Part shown: positions 18,601 to 26,799 of the stretch, in pieces
Position numbering within the stretch: position 1 is the first letter of the stretch
How the letters are laid out: every line of letters begins with the position of its first letter
NCBI GenBank assembly: GCA_937860055.1
Contig: CALMBO010000013.1
Coordinates: 1 to 64,000 of the forward strand
Origin: an uncultured Verrucomicrobiota bacterium
GTDB taxonomy: Bacteria > Verrucomicrobiota > Kiritimatiellia > CAIQIC01 > Lenti-01
Direction: 5' to 3'
Length of the DNA: 64,000 nucleotides
Translations under genes and position numbers: made by a program
Notes under the pieces: model-generated
Seen by the model: the letters and a program-made list of their open reading frames with translations, nothing else
What the model was told of the DNA's origin: nothing
Databases searched by the model: none

Positions 18601-20786
18601 ACGCCAAGGCCAGAATCGTCTTCGATCCCGCGCAGAGCTCCGGCGATGCCCTCGTCGACAACATCGAGATCGCCCTCCCCGCCCTCTACCGGAACCAGAA
18701 CTTCGATTCCTGGCCGACCAAGACCCAGTACACGACGGGCACCGCTTCCCACCAGGGCTGGACCGTCACCAACTGCATCGTGGACTCCCAGCTGGCCTAC
18801 GCCGGCCAAGTCGCCCGCTTCAACACCACCGTCGGCAACTTTGTCCTGAGCCCCGACCTGCCGGGCGGCATCGGCAACCTCAGCTTCCGGATCGCCAAAT
18901 GGTCCGCCAGCGACGCCGCCTACACCCTCCAGGTCCAGGTCTCTCCCAACGGCGTCGGCTGGACCACCCTAACCAACGTCTCGGCGACTTCCACCAACTA
19001 TGACCTGATTTCCTTCTATCTCTACGACACCACCAACCGGTTCGTCCGCTTCTACCACAGCGCCGGCTCCGCCCGCGTCCTGATCGACGACATCCGCATC
19101 GGCGTCCCCCAGCCCCGGCCCGAGATCATCGCCGCGCCCGGCCTCGACCCGGCCAACCCCGTCGTCGACGACCCCATGACCCTCCTCGCCGACGTGGTCG
19201 CCCGATATGGCGCCTCGGTCCTTTCCGTCACCGGCTACTACCGCATCGCCACCGGCTCGACCAACGCCTTGCCCATGGCCAGCGTCGGATTCGGCTCCTA
19301 CGCCTCGGTCTCCAACATCCCCGCCCAGGCCGCCGGCACCATGATCCGCTATTTCGTCCGGGTCCAGTACGCCGGCATCGGCGCCGCCTCCAATTCCACC
19401 TCCTACACCACCAACACCTACGTTTCCGCCATCTTCACCAACTACGTCTCCACCGTCCCCCTCGGCAACGTCTGGATCAATGAAATCTTCTACGCCCCCT
19501 ACGGCGAGGAATGGTTCGACGGCTATAACCACGAATTCATCGAACTCTGCGGCCTCGCCGGCTCCGATGTCAGCGGCTGGACCATCCAGCTCGCCTTCGG
19601 CTCCTCCGCCGACATCGCCGCCAATTCCAACCAGCCCGTCTACGCCTCCTACAAGATCCCCACCAACACCGTCTTCACCAACCAGACCAACGGCTTCAGC
19701 TTCTATGTCCTGGGTGACCAGGAACTCGCCACCAACGGGCTCGTCGACCAATACCTCACCGTCTATGTCCCCACCAATGTCCAGCCCTTCTCCATCACCG
19801 ACAAGGACCATATCTACGACGGCAGCTCCGGGGCCGGCGTCGTCCGCCTCCTGAACCAGTACAGCAACCTCGTCTACTCCCTCTCCTACAACGGATACGC
19901 CTCCGGCTCCGACCGCATCCCCCAGAGCCAGTCTTCCTTCGGCGAAACCAACAGCATCGGCCTCTCCGGAAGCAACTACACCTACGTTGGTTTCACCTGG
20001 GCCATGGACGACCTCACCATCGGCACCGTCAACAGCGGCCAGATCCTCGTCGAACCGCCGGAAGACACGAACATCTACGCCTATGCCTGGCACCTCCAAA
20101 CCAGCCGGATCATGCCCCTCAACACCAACGACGTCCCGCCCTTCTACATGCTCGACCCCGCCCAGGCCGGCCACTTCGAGGACATCGATATCTATTACGG
20201 CTACACCAACGGGATCTATCCGAACCCCAGCGGCACCCTCTACCACCGCGAAGGCGGTATCGCCGCCGTCTGGTCCTCCGAATCCATGGATATCCGCGAC
20301 GGCTCCCTCGATGCCGATGGCCACACCTACGTTTTTGGCACCATTCCGGCCTACACCTACCGCCGCCTCCAGAGCGTGGAATACGTCATCCTGGTCAACC
20401 CCAACACGACCGGCATCGACGCCGTCTACCTCGGCTCCGATTCCAACGACCTGAACATCAGCACCATCTACACGAATTTCGCCGCCGCCGAAGCACACCC
20501 CTTCACCTATCTCGTCCCCATCGCCGACCCGATCGTCATCACCAACTTCGTGGTCAGCTCCAGCAATGTCGTCTTCCAGACGGATGGCAACGACCCCATC
20601 GATCCCCTCACCCACTTCGCCATCCGCACCTCCACCAATCTCCTCACCCCCACCCAGGAATGGCGGACCAACAGCGGCACCGTCACCGCCGTCTCGAACA
20701 TCTACGGCCAATTCACCTTCACCATCCCGCAGGCCCCCACCAACCGGCCCAAGCTCTACTACCGCATCAATCCCCTCTGGCCGTAG
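15693..20786 (+). CDS. Very large secreted modular protein with lamin-tail-like domains
   Basis: The 1.7k-residue product has a signal peptide (VIVGAGLAGWVLSAHAYT). Three N-terminal starch/glycan-binding-like repeats follow, each with a HNGW or DFNGW word (GDHNGWS, LYLVGDFNGW). A jelly-roll module starts NLLKNPGFEQ. Several repeats open with QNFDTW, EDFNEW or QNFDSW. Two lamin-tail-like domains are seen: LISQMVEGTGNNKAVEIFN around residue 570, and VWINEIFYAPYGEEW around residue 1265. The C-terminus has YYRINPLWP. It is Asn/Thr-rich with no catalytic motif recognised, so I infer a surface or extracellular binding protein. The GTG at 15687 lies inside the likely ribosome site (GAGG), so the ATG at 15693 is preferred. 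Confidence 0.85.
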   Translation: MRMKAVIVGAGLAGWVLSAHAYTSPYSSMAVPGDHNGWSTTPTMVLVADNTWVCTQTLSSASGGFKFAANNGWTVNWGGSASFIRVPAKGSAPDLGGGNLGYSGFSNGLYRFTFNDSTLECRLEWAGASPLPLPSIATLYLVGDFNGWTPSAAGQLTNSPGNTNLWSRSIDLESATTFQFYPDGTWSNQFGAPVASTIVITNLNAPVTNSACGRSDFTLSGFDPGTFRFELDTSNNLFTVTQTATQSFTIGTMTVQGNFIGTNNPLPNMVQVGDTTIWESDHHITNNGTITFRFSANSGVRRWGTTNGAAALSFPASGTLAAALTNYVQILNVSTGRYRITFNHITGEFNFLRSYTDASGINLLKNPGFEQTTDPSGGDAVDWGSWQAWPKRVADGYSPHSGNWCGAIHGQLFPEWTDYGSFAQDVLVTSGKTYQASAWFKASADWSASTMQIKIEWLDATNGSLGLEDTVDIPPLTNRWIKYSVEGAAPLNAAKAHVVFLCSGAGTTGTMQIDDAEMRAVAGRTQNFDTWGALSSFGSFAPDWSVTSGKTVWNVPPGRPEGGVLISQMVEGTGNNKAVEIFNGTLSNLDLSAQNYVLQQYDNGSLTASVTMALSGEIAAGACLVVARPGTPTNYAPDTSISGLANLSTNKYVTFNGDDVLVLRQGGAAGTVKDRIGQVSTNATGSIWSRSAKNHTLTRKSNIFTGRLDAVTTPFSLSNEWTISDSDTFDGLGIHDLSYLDPNEPYTPAGYSLVMNTNASLISGEMSGGIGDVSFWYRTESMSPAVTMVIETAATDVGPWTTNATLSGVASSNFAYYVVAINRADHSYLRIRQTGGATNRFRIDEVTVTEVSSTQRIEDFNEWTDPSFTIPGDYSRFGWSIQDGNIATTSGVLNTRAALISPPSGAVLSPAFEGGVGEVTFWAKANDAEEPAYLLLQTSIDGGSNWTSQASITATTGATSSVWLYLTNSNAKARIVFDPAQSSGDALVDNIEIALPALYRNQNFDSWPTKTQYTTGTASHQGWTVTNCIVDSQLAYAGQVARFNTTVGNFVLSPDLPGGIGNLSFRIAKWSASDAAYTLQVQVSPNGVGWTTLTNVSATSTNYDLISFYLYDTTNRFVRFYHSAGSARVLIDDIRIGVPQPRPEIIAAPGLDPANPVVDDPMTLLADVVARYGASVLSVTGYYRIATGSTNALPMASVGFGSYASVSNIPAQAAGTMIRYFVRVQYAGIGAASNSTSYTTNTYVSAIFTNYVSTVPLGNVWINEIFYAPYGEEWFDGYNHEFIELCGLAGSDVSGWTIQLAFGSSADIAANSNQPVYASYKIPTNTVFTNQTNGFSFYVLGDQELATNGLVDQYLTVYVPTNVQPFSITDKDHIYDGSSGAGVVRLLNQYSNLVYSLSYNGYASGSDRIPQSQSSFGETNSIGLSGSNYTYVGFTWAMDDLTIGTVNSGQILVEPPEDTNIYAYAWHLQTSRIMPLNTNDVPPFYMLDPAQAGHFEDIDIYYGYTNGIYPNPSGTLYHREGGIAAVWSSESMDIRDGSLDADGHTYVFGTIPAYTYRRLQSVEYVILVNPNTTGIDAVYLGSDSNDLNISTIYTNFAAAEAHPFTYLVPIADPIVITNFVVSSSNVVFQTDGNDPIDPLTHFAIRTSTNLLTPTQEWRTNSGTVTAVSNIYGQFTFTIPQAPTNRPKLYYRINPLWP

Positions 20787-20804
20787 ACGACCGGGCAGCC
20801 CTTC

Positions 20805-20831
20805 ACCACAGAGACACTGAGTTCACAGAGG
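20805..20831 (+). repeat. Inverted repeat of GxxExxY cassette 2, distal side
   Basis: The 27-nt core begins ACCACAGAGACACTGAG and ends CACAGAGG. It matches the reverse complement of 21363-21389 with three mismatches and is built of 8-9 nt CACAGAG units. It starts 18 nt after the stop of the large secreted gene. Confidence 0.85.
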
Positions 20832-20935
20832 AAGGCTTTTTCTCGGGGCGAACATCCAGCAGCCGGGAAATATCTACTCGGAAGCCCGGAGGCCATGGAT
20901 TCGTGCGGGAAAGGAAGATCAGAATCGGCCTGTTG

Positions 20936-21313
20936 TCAGAGCCGGAAGCGCTTGATTCCGTTGACCAGTTTGCCCGAATTGAAATTGATCAGCAGACCTG
21001 TCCGAATGCCCATCAACTTCATATAGGTCAGCAATTGGGCCTCATGGATGCCCGTGATCGCATCCACGGATTTCAACTCCAGGATCAGCTGGCCATCGAC
21101 CAAGATGTCGATCCGATAACCGCAGTCCAACCGGATTCCTTTGTATTCGACCGGAACCGGATATTCAAATTGGAAGGAGATCCCGTTGAGCTTGAGCTCG
21201 CGAGCCAGACACTGTTGATACGCTGATTCGAGCAGGCCCGGCCCCAGAGCGCGGTGGACCTCGATCGCACAGCCGATGGCCTTTTCCGTCAACGGACCCC
21301 TGCCTTTATCCAT
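20936..21313 (-). CDS. GxxExxY protein, PD-(D/E)XK nuclease fold (second copy)
   Basis: This 125-residue GxxExxY family protein shows the motif as GPGLLESAY. The nuclease-like site lies in YRIDILVDGQLILELKSVD, with Asp and E-x-K intact. It shares family but little close identity with the copy at 9197, so the two are separate acquisitions rather than a local duplication. It starts MDKGRG at 21313 and is on the minus strand. It is enclosed by inverted repeats at 20805-20831 and 21363-21389. Unlike copy 1 the CDS does not reach into the repeats. Codon use is more AT-rich than in the neighbours. The family's role is unknown. Confidence 0.92.
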   Translation of the reverse strand: MDKGRGPLTEKAIGCAIEVHRALGPGLLESAYQQCLARELKLNGISFQFEYPVPVEYKGIRLDCGYRIDILVDGQLILELKSVDAITGIHEAQLLTYMKLMGIRTGLLINFNSGKLVNGIKRFRL

Positions 21314-21362
21314 TTCCGACTTCCGATGGCTTTGGGCTGATGCCCCCCAAGAAATCCTGCCC

Positions 21363-21389
21363 CCTCTGTGGACTCTGTGCCTCTGTGGT
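21363..21389 (-). repeat. Inverted repeat of GxxExxY cassette 2, promoter-proximal side
   Basis: Read on the minus strand it begins ACCACAGAGGCACAGAG and ends CACAGAGG. Weaker similarity to the partner continues another ~20 nt inward, including TTTCT followed by a GGGGC word. Confidence 0.85.
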
Positions 21390-21407
21390 AAACGATTCCC
21401 CGCCGGC

Positions 21408-23918
21408 CTAGTCGTTCAGGTACCGGAACATCCGGATGAACATCTCGTGGTGCAGGTTGCTGCCCGTCTTGAACGGATCGCGCCACACCAGCGCCACCGC
21501 CCGGCGCTCGCCGGTGATGGCATCGTCGTCTTCGTCCCAGATGCCTACGCCGCTTGGACCTTCCTTGATCGCCTGCCCCACCACCACCACCGTGAACAGG
21601 CTGTTGTCGGGGCTGAACAGTCCCCATGTGTTCCGGAGCAACTGCTCGCGCTGGTTGTTGTTGAACCCGACGCCCGAATTATCAAGATCCATCACCGACA
21701 AGGCGCCGCCTTGATCCATGCACGGGATGCGCACCCAATCGCTTCCCGCCTGGAATGCCGTGGAAAAGGTCCCCTCCTCCGTCTCATCCAATATTTCCCC
21801 TACGATGCGGGAAATGATGTCCATGCCCCCCACCGTGTCGTCGTTCAGCGGATTGGCCGCGATGTTGTAATTGGAATAGACATTGGGCACCTCGTGGGTC
21901 GCCAGATCGATGAAGGCCGACGTCAGCACGTTCGAGCTGCGCGTGTTCGGATTGATGGTCCCGTTCGTGTAGAACACATTGGTGACCGTCCAGGTGTGGG
22001 AACCATGCGTCGCCGAATAGAAAAGGTTCGAGTCCGCCACCAGGCTGGCCAGCATGTCCACGGCGTCATCCGAAAACAGATCGATCGTCTCCCATTCCGC
22101 CCCTCCCGTGCTGATGAAGCCCAGCTCCGCCGGCGTCTCCATGGGGCCGTTCCGGCAATAGAGATTGGTCCCTTCCGCGAGGAAGCGCCTTCTGGCCGCG
22201 GCATTGTTGATCCACTCGTTCATGCCGTTCAAGCTTCCGTTGCCGCCCCCCTCGTTGGCCACCCACTGCCCGACTTCATGGTTCATCCGGGGATCCGTCA
22301 CCGCGCTGGCAAACATCTTGGGCTGCGAATCCTTGGTCAGATTCGCGCCGGGGAAGCTCAGGTCGACGGGCACCATGTCCGCATTGCCGCCCGGGCCTTT
22401 CAGGTAGACGGGAGCCAGCACCTTCAAGCCCTGGACCCGCAGCGTCATCCCCGAAGGCAGCGCATTGGTGTTCCCCGGAGGCCGCCGCAGGGGGATGGTG
22501 TAGATGAAATTGGTTCGCGGATCCGTCGGCACATAGGGAGTTCCGCCGCTCCAGCTCGCGGCAACCGTCAGATTGCTCGAAGCCGGAGCGATGGACTGGT
22601 CGGCGGGAGAAGCCATTTCCACTTGTTCCGTCCCCATCCCCTGCAGCACGAGGCGGAACCAGAGCTGCGCATCCCCGCTCGTGGCAAAACTCCCGCCTAC
22701 CGTCGGAGCCGGCAGCTGGAACGTATCAACCACAATCCGGTTGGTGGCCGAAGGGAAGGGATACCAAAACTCGAATCCCAGCGTCAGCCGCAGACTGTAG
22801 GTGCTGAAACCGGGATTCGAGGCGTCTTCGGTCTCGACCAGCCGGTAGCTCCCCGCGATCTCGTTGAACATCGGGACGTTCTTCGGCGAGGGATAGTCCA
22901 GATCCTGCCGATACGGCACCACATTGTCGTGGGTGTAGTCGTAGAGGGCATCGTTGATCCAGTCCGGCAGTTCCCCATGCGGAAATTGGGTTTTGATCGG
23001 ACTCAAAAGGGTCGCCCAGGGCAGGGCGCCGCCGCAAAGCGATGGCGCCGTCCATTTGCCGGAACCGCGGTCATACCTTCCGCCGCGATACGCCGACAAG
23101 CTGAAGGGCGTCAGTTCGCTCACCAGATTGGAGGCCAGCGCCGCCCCGGGCGCGCATTCCTTCCGCTCGTCCTGCCAGCGGGCGCAGGAATTCTCGTTTC
23201 CATCGTTGGGCACCCCGTCTGTCAGCTTGATCAGGGCGTACAGGCTGTCGAATCCCTTCCACCCGCTCCGGTAGGACTTGAACTGCCCCGCATCCAGCAC
23301 TTCCGGAAGCATCCGGATCGGCACCTGCCGCACGCTCCGCCTCACCCGGTTCGAAGCCGACCGCGCATCGTGCCCGGCCACTTCGCTCTCCCGCGCCGCG
23401 AGATTGGCGTCCATGCCCCCGCTCATGTCGAAGCACACATAGGCGTATCGCCCCAGGATCCGGCTGCTGCCGCTGTTCGGATTCTCCCGCACCACCACCC
23501 ACTCCGCATCCTCCACCATGTTGCTCACCGCGACCGTCATGTACGCCCGCGGGATCCAGTCCTCCACCTCGCCCAGCAGCAGCTGGATGTCGTCGTCCCC
23601 GATGGTCCTCCCCCCCATGCTCTGCGCCCCCGAGGAATCCGACACGAACACCTTCTCCCCGTTTGTCGCGATGGGCATGACCAGGTTTTCCTCCCACAGG
23701 AAGCGGCTGTAGTCGTTCATCGCCGCGTGCACCGCGGTCCTCGTGATCTGCCGCCCGCGCATGGCCTCCAACGTCGATCCCGCCACCATCCGCTCCATCC
23801 GGGCCTGCGTCAGAAACGCCACCGCCATCAGCAGCATGATGCTCAGGAAGCCCAGCACCACGATCAGCGCCACGCCCTGGCGCCCGTCGCCCCGCCCCCT
23901 GTCTTGTACCCGTTTCAT
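21408..23918 (-). CDS. GspK/PilX-like minor pseudopilin, very large
   Basis: This 836-residue protein is the last gene of a seven-gene pseudopilin operon. Its N-terminus (GRQGVALIVVLGFLSIMLLMAVAFLTQARMER) resembles GspK/PilX: a short basic leader, a hydrophobic helix, then the basic/polar TLEAMRGRQITRTAVHAAMNDY typical of GspK. The remaining ~780 residues form a large extracytoplasmic region with no enzymatic motif recognised, including a DMSGGMDANLA word. GspK proteins are usually near 320 residues, so this is more than double. The ATG at 23918 is preferred over the track start (23978) because AGGAG precedes it and the gap to the upstream gene becomes 25 nt. Confidence 0.82.
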   Translation of the reverse strand: MKRVQDRGRGDGRQGVALIVVLGFLSIMLLMAVAFLTQARMERMVAGSTLEAMRGRQITRTAVHAAMNDYSRFLWEENLVMPIATNGEKVFVSDSSGAQSMGGRTIGDDDIQLLLGEVEDWIPRAYMTVAVSNMVEDAEWVVVRENPNSGSSRILGRYAYVCFDMSGGMDANLAARESEVAGHDARSASNRVRRSVRQVPIRMLPEVLDAGQFKSYRSGWKGFDSLYALIKLTDGVPNDGNENSCARWQDERKECAPGAALASNLVSELTPFSLSAYRGGRYDRGSGKWTAPSLCGGALPWATLLSPIKTQFPHGELPDWINDALYDYTHDNVVPYRQDLDYPSPKNVPMFNEIAGSYRLVETEDASNPGFSTYSLRLTLGFEFWYPFPSATNRIVVDTFQLPAPTVGGSFATSGDAQLWFRLVLQGMGTEQVEMASPADQSIAPASSNLTVAASWSGGTPYVPTDPRTNFIYTIPLRRPPGNTNALPSGMTLRVQGLKVLAPVYLKGPGGNADMVPVDLSFPGANLTKDSQPKMFASAVTDPRMNHEVGQWVANEGGGNGSLNGMNEWINNAAARRRFLAEGTNLYCRNGPMETPAELGFISTGGAEWETIDLFSDDAVDMLASLVADSNLFYSATHGSHTWTVTNVFYTNGTINPNTRSSNVLTSAFIDLATHEVPNVYSNYNIAANPLNDDTVGGMDIISRIVGEILDETEEGTFSTAFQAGSDWVRIPCMDQGGALSVMDLDNSGVGFNNNQREQLLRNTWGLFSPDNSLFTVVVVGQAIKEGPSGVGIWDEDDDAITGERRAVALVWRDPFKTGSNLHHEMFIRMFRYLND

Positions 23919-23943
23919 GCGATCCACTCCTGGCCCGAGGCCC

Positions 23944-24918
23944 CTAGTCCGTGTAATAAGCCGTGTTGTTTGTGCCATAGACCGTGACGGCGTTGTATCG
24001 CGCCGCCCCCGTGATGGGCACCGCCCGCCCGAACAGCGACGACGATTCCCGGATCATCATCTCCCGCGCCTTCAGCTGCGTCCCGGAATCCACGCCGTCC
24101 ACCAGTCCCATCCCCGCTTCCATCGCCACATCCGGACTGGTGATCTGCAGGTAGATGTCGAAGGCCGCCGGCGACACGTTCTTGGGATCCGCCCCGTTCG
24201 GCCCCCGCGTACTGTCGAACTGGTGGATGCCCGAATAACCGCCCATCCATCCGGAACCATCCCAGCCCGTGCAGTAGATGTCGAACCGTACCACGTGGTC
24301 CGCCAGCACCTGCCGGTCCCAGGTGGTGCCCGAAAAGAGGGAGGCGTTCTCCCACCAGCGGGTGTAGTTCGTATCCATCGCGTAGAACCGGTACGGCCGG
24401 GTCCGGCCATCGTCCCCCACCGCGAAAATCATGCGCTCCTTGGTCAGGTCGAACCGCTTGTAGGGCGCCCCCTGCGCGTTGGTCATCGTGCTCTCGCTGA
24501 CGAAGTAGTGGAAATATTCGTAGGGCATGTCGTCGTCCTGGTCGCCCGAGGTCGAAATGAACCACACGTCGTCGAACCCGAATCCGTTGGCCCCGCTGTC
24601 CACGGTGTCCGCCTCCACATAGCAGGCCAGCCGCTCGTTCACCGTCATCCCCTCGGCGTCCTGCAGCAGGGTCTCCATCGCCGTCTCCGCCGTGCTGTTG
24701 CGCATCAGCGACGTCGTCCCGCCCCGCGTGATCGAGCTCGCCTGCACGAACATCCGCGTCAGCGCCAGCACCAGCACCACCAGCACCGCCATCGCCGCCA
24801 GCACCTCCACCAGCGTGAAACCGCAAACTCTCCGCGGCACGCCGAGACGACCGGGCGGTTCCTCCCCCCGCCTCCATTCCGACTCCTGAATCCTGAACTC
24901 TGGCTCCTGAATTCTCAT
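23944..24918 (-). CDS. PilW/GspJ-like prepilin-type protein
   Basis: This 324-residue pseudopilin has the N-methylation motif CGFTLVEVLAAMAVLVVLVLAL, with the +5 Glu present. The leader from the ATG at 24918 is unusually long (about 33 residues; MRIQEPEFRIQESEW) because a heptad-type repeat encodes its first ~14 codons. AAGGGGA precedes that ATG. A shorter alternative would be an internal GTG (MPRRVCG leader), which lacks a well-placed ribosome site. The body is a typical extracytoplasmic domain with GSGWMGGYSG and SVADGVDSG-like loops. It probably acts as a minor pseudopilin (J class) at the fibre tip, between the PilV-like gene (11 nt upstream) and the GspK-like gene. Confidence 0.82.
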   Translation of the reverse strand: MRIQEPEFRIQESEWRRGEEPPGRLGVPRRVCGFTLVEVLAAMAVLVVLVLALTRMFVQASSITRGGTTSLMRNSTAETAMETLLQDAEGMTVNERLACYVEADTVDSGANGFGFDDVWFISTSGDQDDDMPYEYFHYFVSESTMTNAQGAPYKRFDLTKERMIFAVGDDGRTRPYRFYAMDTNYTRWWENASLFSGTTWDRQVLADHVVRFDIYCTGWDGSGWMGGYSGIHQFDSTRGPNGADPKNVSPAAFDIYLQITSPDVAMEAGMGLVDGVDSGTQLKAREMMIRESSSLFGRAVPITGAARYNAVTVYGTNNTAYYTD

Positions 24919-24920
24919 GA
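24881..24920 (-). repeat. Heptad-type array (CTGAATC/CTGAACTC words) at the start of the PilW-like gene
   Basis: Plus-strand words GACTCCTGAATCCTGAACTC and GGCTCCTGAATTC are read antisense as RIQEPEFRIQESE. They belong to the same repeat family as the trp junction arrays. Confidence 0.65.
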
Positions 24921-24929
24921 CATTCCCCT

Positions 24930-25493
24930 TCACCGGATCGGCAGGATTTCCCGGTAGAAGATCCGCGCATCTTCGTCCCGGCCCTTGTGTTCGCCCGGCC
25001 ACACTTTCAGCACCGCATAGGTCGGCACGCCGCCGCTCCCCGCCAACGCCAGATCCAGCGTATAGGTGAACGCCGACGTCCAGAAGTCGCTGAAATTGCC
25101 CGAAGCATAGTCCCCCGAACTCAGGCCGTAATAGTCCGGAATCCAGTAGAAATGCTCCTCCCCCCCGCCGGCCCGGAGCTGGAAATTGCTGTCCGACGCC
25201 GAACTCGACAGCATCAGCGAAATGAAATCGTCTGTGTCGTTGATGTTCCAGCCCGGCCCGTAGTTGCCGCCGTATTTTCCGGCCGTCAGGTCCAGCGTGG
25301 TGAAGACATATTCGGCGAACATCGCGATTTCCGAGTCGTCCACCGCCGCCCGCGTCGCCCGCAACCCTTCCGGGAACAGCGCGAACGTCGCCGTCAGCCC
25401 CACGGCCACCACCAGCAGCGCCAGCGTTACCTCCACCAGCGAGTATCCCGCCCGGCGCCCGTCCGGCCTTCTCTCCTGCCGACTCCGCATCAT
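24930..25493 (-). CDS. PilV/GspI-like prepilin-type protein
   Basis: This 187-residue protein has a basic leader (MMRSRQERRPDGRRAG) and the prepilin motif YSLVEVTLALLVVAVGLTATFALFPEGL. Tyr replaces the usual Phe at +1, and the +5 Glu is present. The ALLVVAVGL segment matches the PilV/GspI class. The mature domain is about 160 residues with no enzymatic signature. It lies 10 nt after the preceding pseudopilin gene and 11 nt before the PilW-like gene, so it is co-transcribed. Processing by a prepilin peptidase at Gly-Tyr is inferred; no peptidase gene is in the window. Confidence 0.85.
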   Translation of the reverse strand: MMRSRQERRPDGRRAGYSLVEVTLALLVVAVGLTATFALFPEGLRATRAAVDDSEIAMFAEYVFTTLDLTAGKYGGNYGPGWNINDTDDFISLMLSSSASDSNFQLRAGGGEEHFYWIPDYYGLSSGDYASGNFSDFWTSAFTYTLDLALAGSGGVPTYAVLKVWPGEHKGRDEDARIFYREILPIR

Positions 25494-25503
25494 GCCCGTC
25501 TCC

Positions 25504-26262
25504 CTAGTTCGCCCCGCTCCAGATCTGCACCTGGCCGGTCTTGTTCCGGATCTCCACCACCGTGTTCGTCCCCGGCACCTCCGTCGGCCCCGTCAACGTC
25601 CCGCCCGACGGCTCGTAGTACTTCGTCGAAGTCATGTAGATCTTCGAATAGTCCGCGTCCTGCCAGTACTTTCCGGTCGCCTGGCTGTCGTGCATCACAT
25701 ACGCCCGCCCGTTGGGCTTGAACAGCACCGCCCCCATGGGCCGGATCGATCCGTCGGGATCCGCCGGATCCAGCGGGAACCGGAACGCCCCCGTATAGGT
25801 GGCCTGCGATCCGTTCAGCGCCCCGAACACGTAGTTCCCCGACAACGTGACGTCGTCGTCGAAATAAATTCCCTCCGGCAGGTATTTCCAGTCGGAAACG
25901 AACACCAGGTCCATGTCGCTGACCGACGGATCCCGCTTCGAGGAATCGAAGCGGTATTGCCCGTCGAGGTTGTTCCGCGCCGCCACCACCGCATAGCCCC
26001 TCAGGCACTTGCCGATATCCGTATCCGAATAGGCGCCCCCGTCCGTCGTCGGAAACACCACCATCGTCCACTGCCGCTTGGCGATCGCGTTCTGCCGCGC
26101 GAGGCGCAGCGTCGACATCAGCTGGAATGCCGCCCGGTCCGTGTCCTTCCGCCCCGCGTTCTCGAACACCGGCAGCGCCACCGCGAACAGCACGCCGATG
26201 ATGGTGATCACCACCAGCAGCTCGATCAGCGTGAATCCGCCTATCCTGCTTTTCCAGCCCAT
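25504..26262 (-). CDS. GspH/GspG-like pseudopilin
   Basis: This 252-residue pseudopilin has a short leader (MGWKSRIGG) and the class III signal GFTLIELLVVITIIGVLFAVALPVF. The following helix RAAFQLMSTLRLARQNAIAKRQ resembles GspH/FimT proteins (LRLARxxAI). It is longer than the usual ~170 residues, mainly in the C-terminal half. The track begins at 26592, but the ATG at 26262 gives the correct leader and lies 2 nt after the stop of the preceding pseudopilin gene. The C-terminus (TGQVQIWSGAN) ends 10 nt before the PilV-like start. Confidence 0.85.
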   Translation of the reverse strand: MGWKSRIGGFTLIELLVVITIIGVLFAVALPVFENAGRKDTDRAAFQLMSTLRLARQNAIAKRQWTMVVFPTTDGGAYSDTDIGKCLRGYAVVAARNNLDGQYRFDSSKRDPSVSDMDLVFVSDWKYLPEGIYFDDDVTLSGNYVFGALNGSQATYTGAFRFPLDPADPDGSIRPMGAVLFKPNGRAYVMHDSQATGKYWQDADYSKIYMTSTKYYEPSGGTLTGPTEVPGTNTVVEIRNKTGQVQIWSGAN

Positions 26263-26264
26263 GG

Positions 26265-26783
26265 TCACTCCCAGCTCTTCACGTTGTCCGCCCACGTCTC
26301 GTAGTCGCCGTCCTCGCCGGCCGACCACGCCACCACGCGTCCCCGGAGCATCCCGCCCCTGTCCGCGTCCGGATTCGCCACCTCCCCCGTCCCCGTCTCG
26401 TCCACGCGGAACCGGAACGCATGGCCCCACGTGTCCACGAAGGCGCCGTCCGCGTTCAGCGCCCCGCCGCCCGGCTCGAAGAACACGATGCGCTTCGGAT
26501 TCGTCGGCACCACGTCCCCCGGCTTCGGCGCCATCATGTCCACCCAGTCCCCGTCCGTCGTGTCGCGCCCCGACGCATAGGTCGACGGCCACCGGTTGTA
26601 TTCGGTCTGGTACTTCATCATCACCGACGCCACCACCCCCGCGTCGCTCTTCGTGTTCGAAATCTTCGCCCGCTTCATGATCAGCCCCGCCGCCGGCACC
26701 ATCATCGCCATCAGGATGCCCAGGATCGCGATCACCACCAGCATTTCCACCAGCGTGAATCCACCCGTCTCGCTTCTCTTCAT
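26265..26783 (-). CDS. GspG-like pseudopilin
   Basis: This 172-residue protein has the leader MKRSETGG and the prepilin segment FTLVEMLVVIAILGILMAMMVPAAG. The body resembles major pseudopilins: a long alpha-helix (ISNTKSDAGVVASVMMKYQTEYNRWPS) and a C-terminal region with DTWGHAFRFRVDE and SAGEDGDYETWADNV. The last of these is like the calcium-binding loop in GspG (W-G-x-P-Y and S-x-G-x-D-G). It is third in the operon, 16 nt after the previous gene. Confidence 0.87.
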   Translation of the reverse strand: MKRSETGGFTLVEMLVVIAILGILMAMMVPAAGLIMKRAKISNTKSDAGVVASVMMKYQTEYNRWPSTYASGRDTTDGDWVDMMAPKPGDVVPTNPKRIVFFEPGGGALNADGAFVDTWGHAFRFRVDETGTGEVANPDADRGGMLRGRVVAWSAGEDGDYETWADNVKSWE

Positions 26784-26799
26784 GGTCGCCTCTCCTCGG

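Noticed and set aside
16278-18809. 843-codon antisense ORF (Gly/Asp/Val-rich)
   Set aside because: Shadow of the large secreted gene; typical antisense composition of NNC-biased coding DNA.
9174-21389. Conventional IS elements around the GxxExxY genes
   Set aside because: No transposase or resolvase ORF and no clear target-site duplications; the inverted repeats are made of short tandem units instead.
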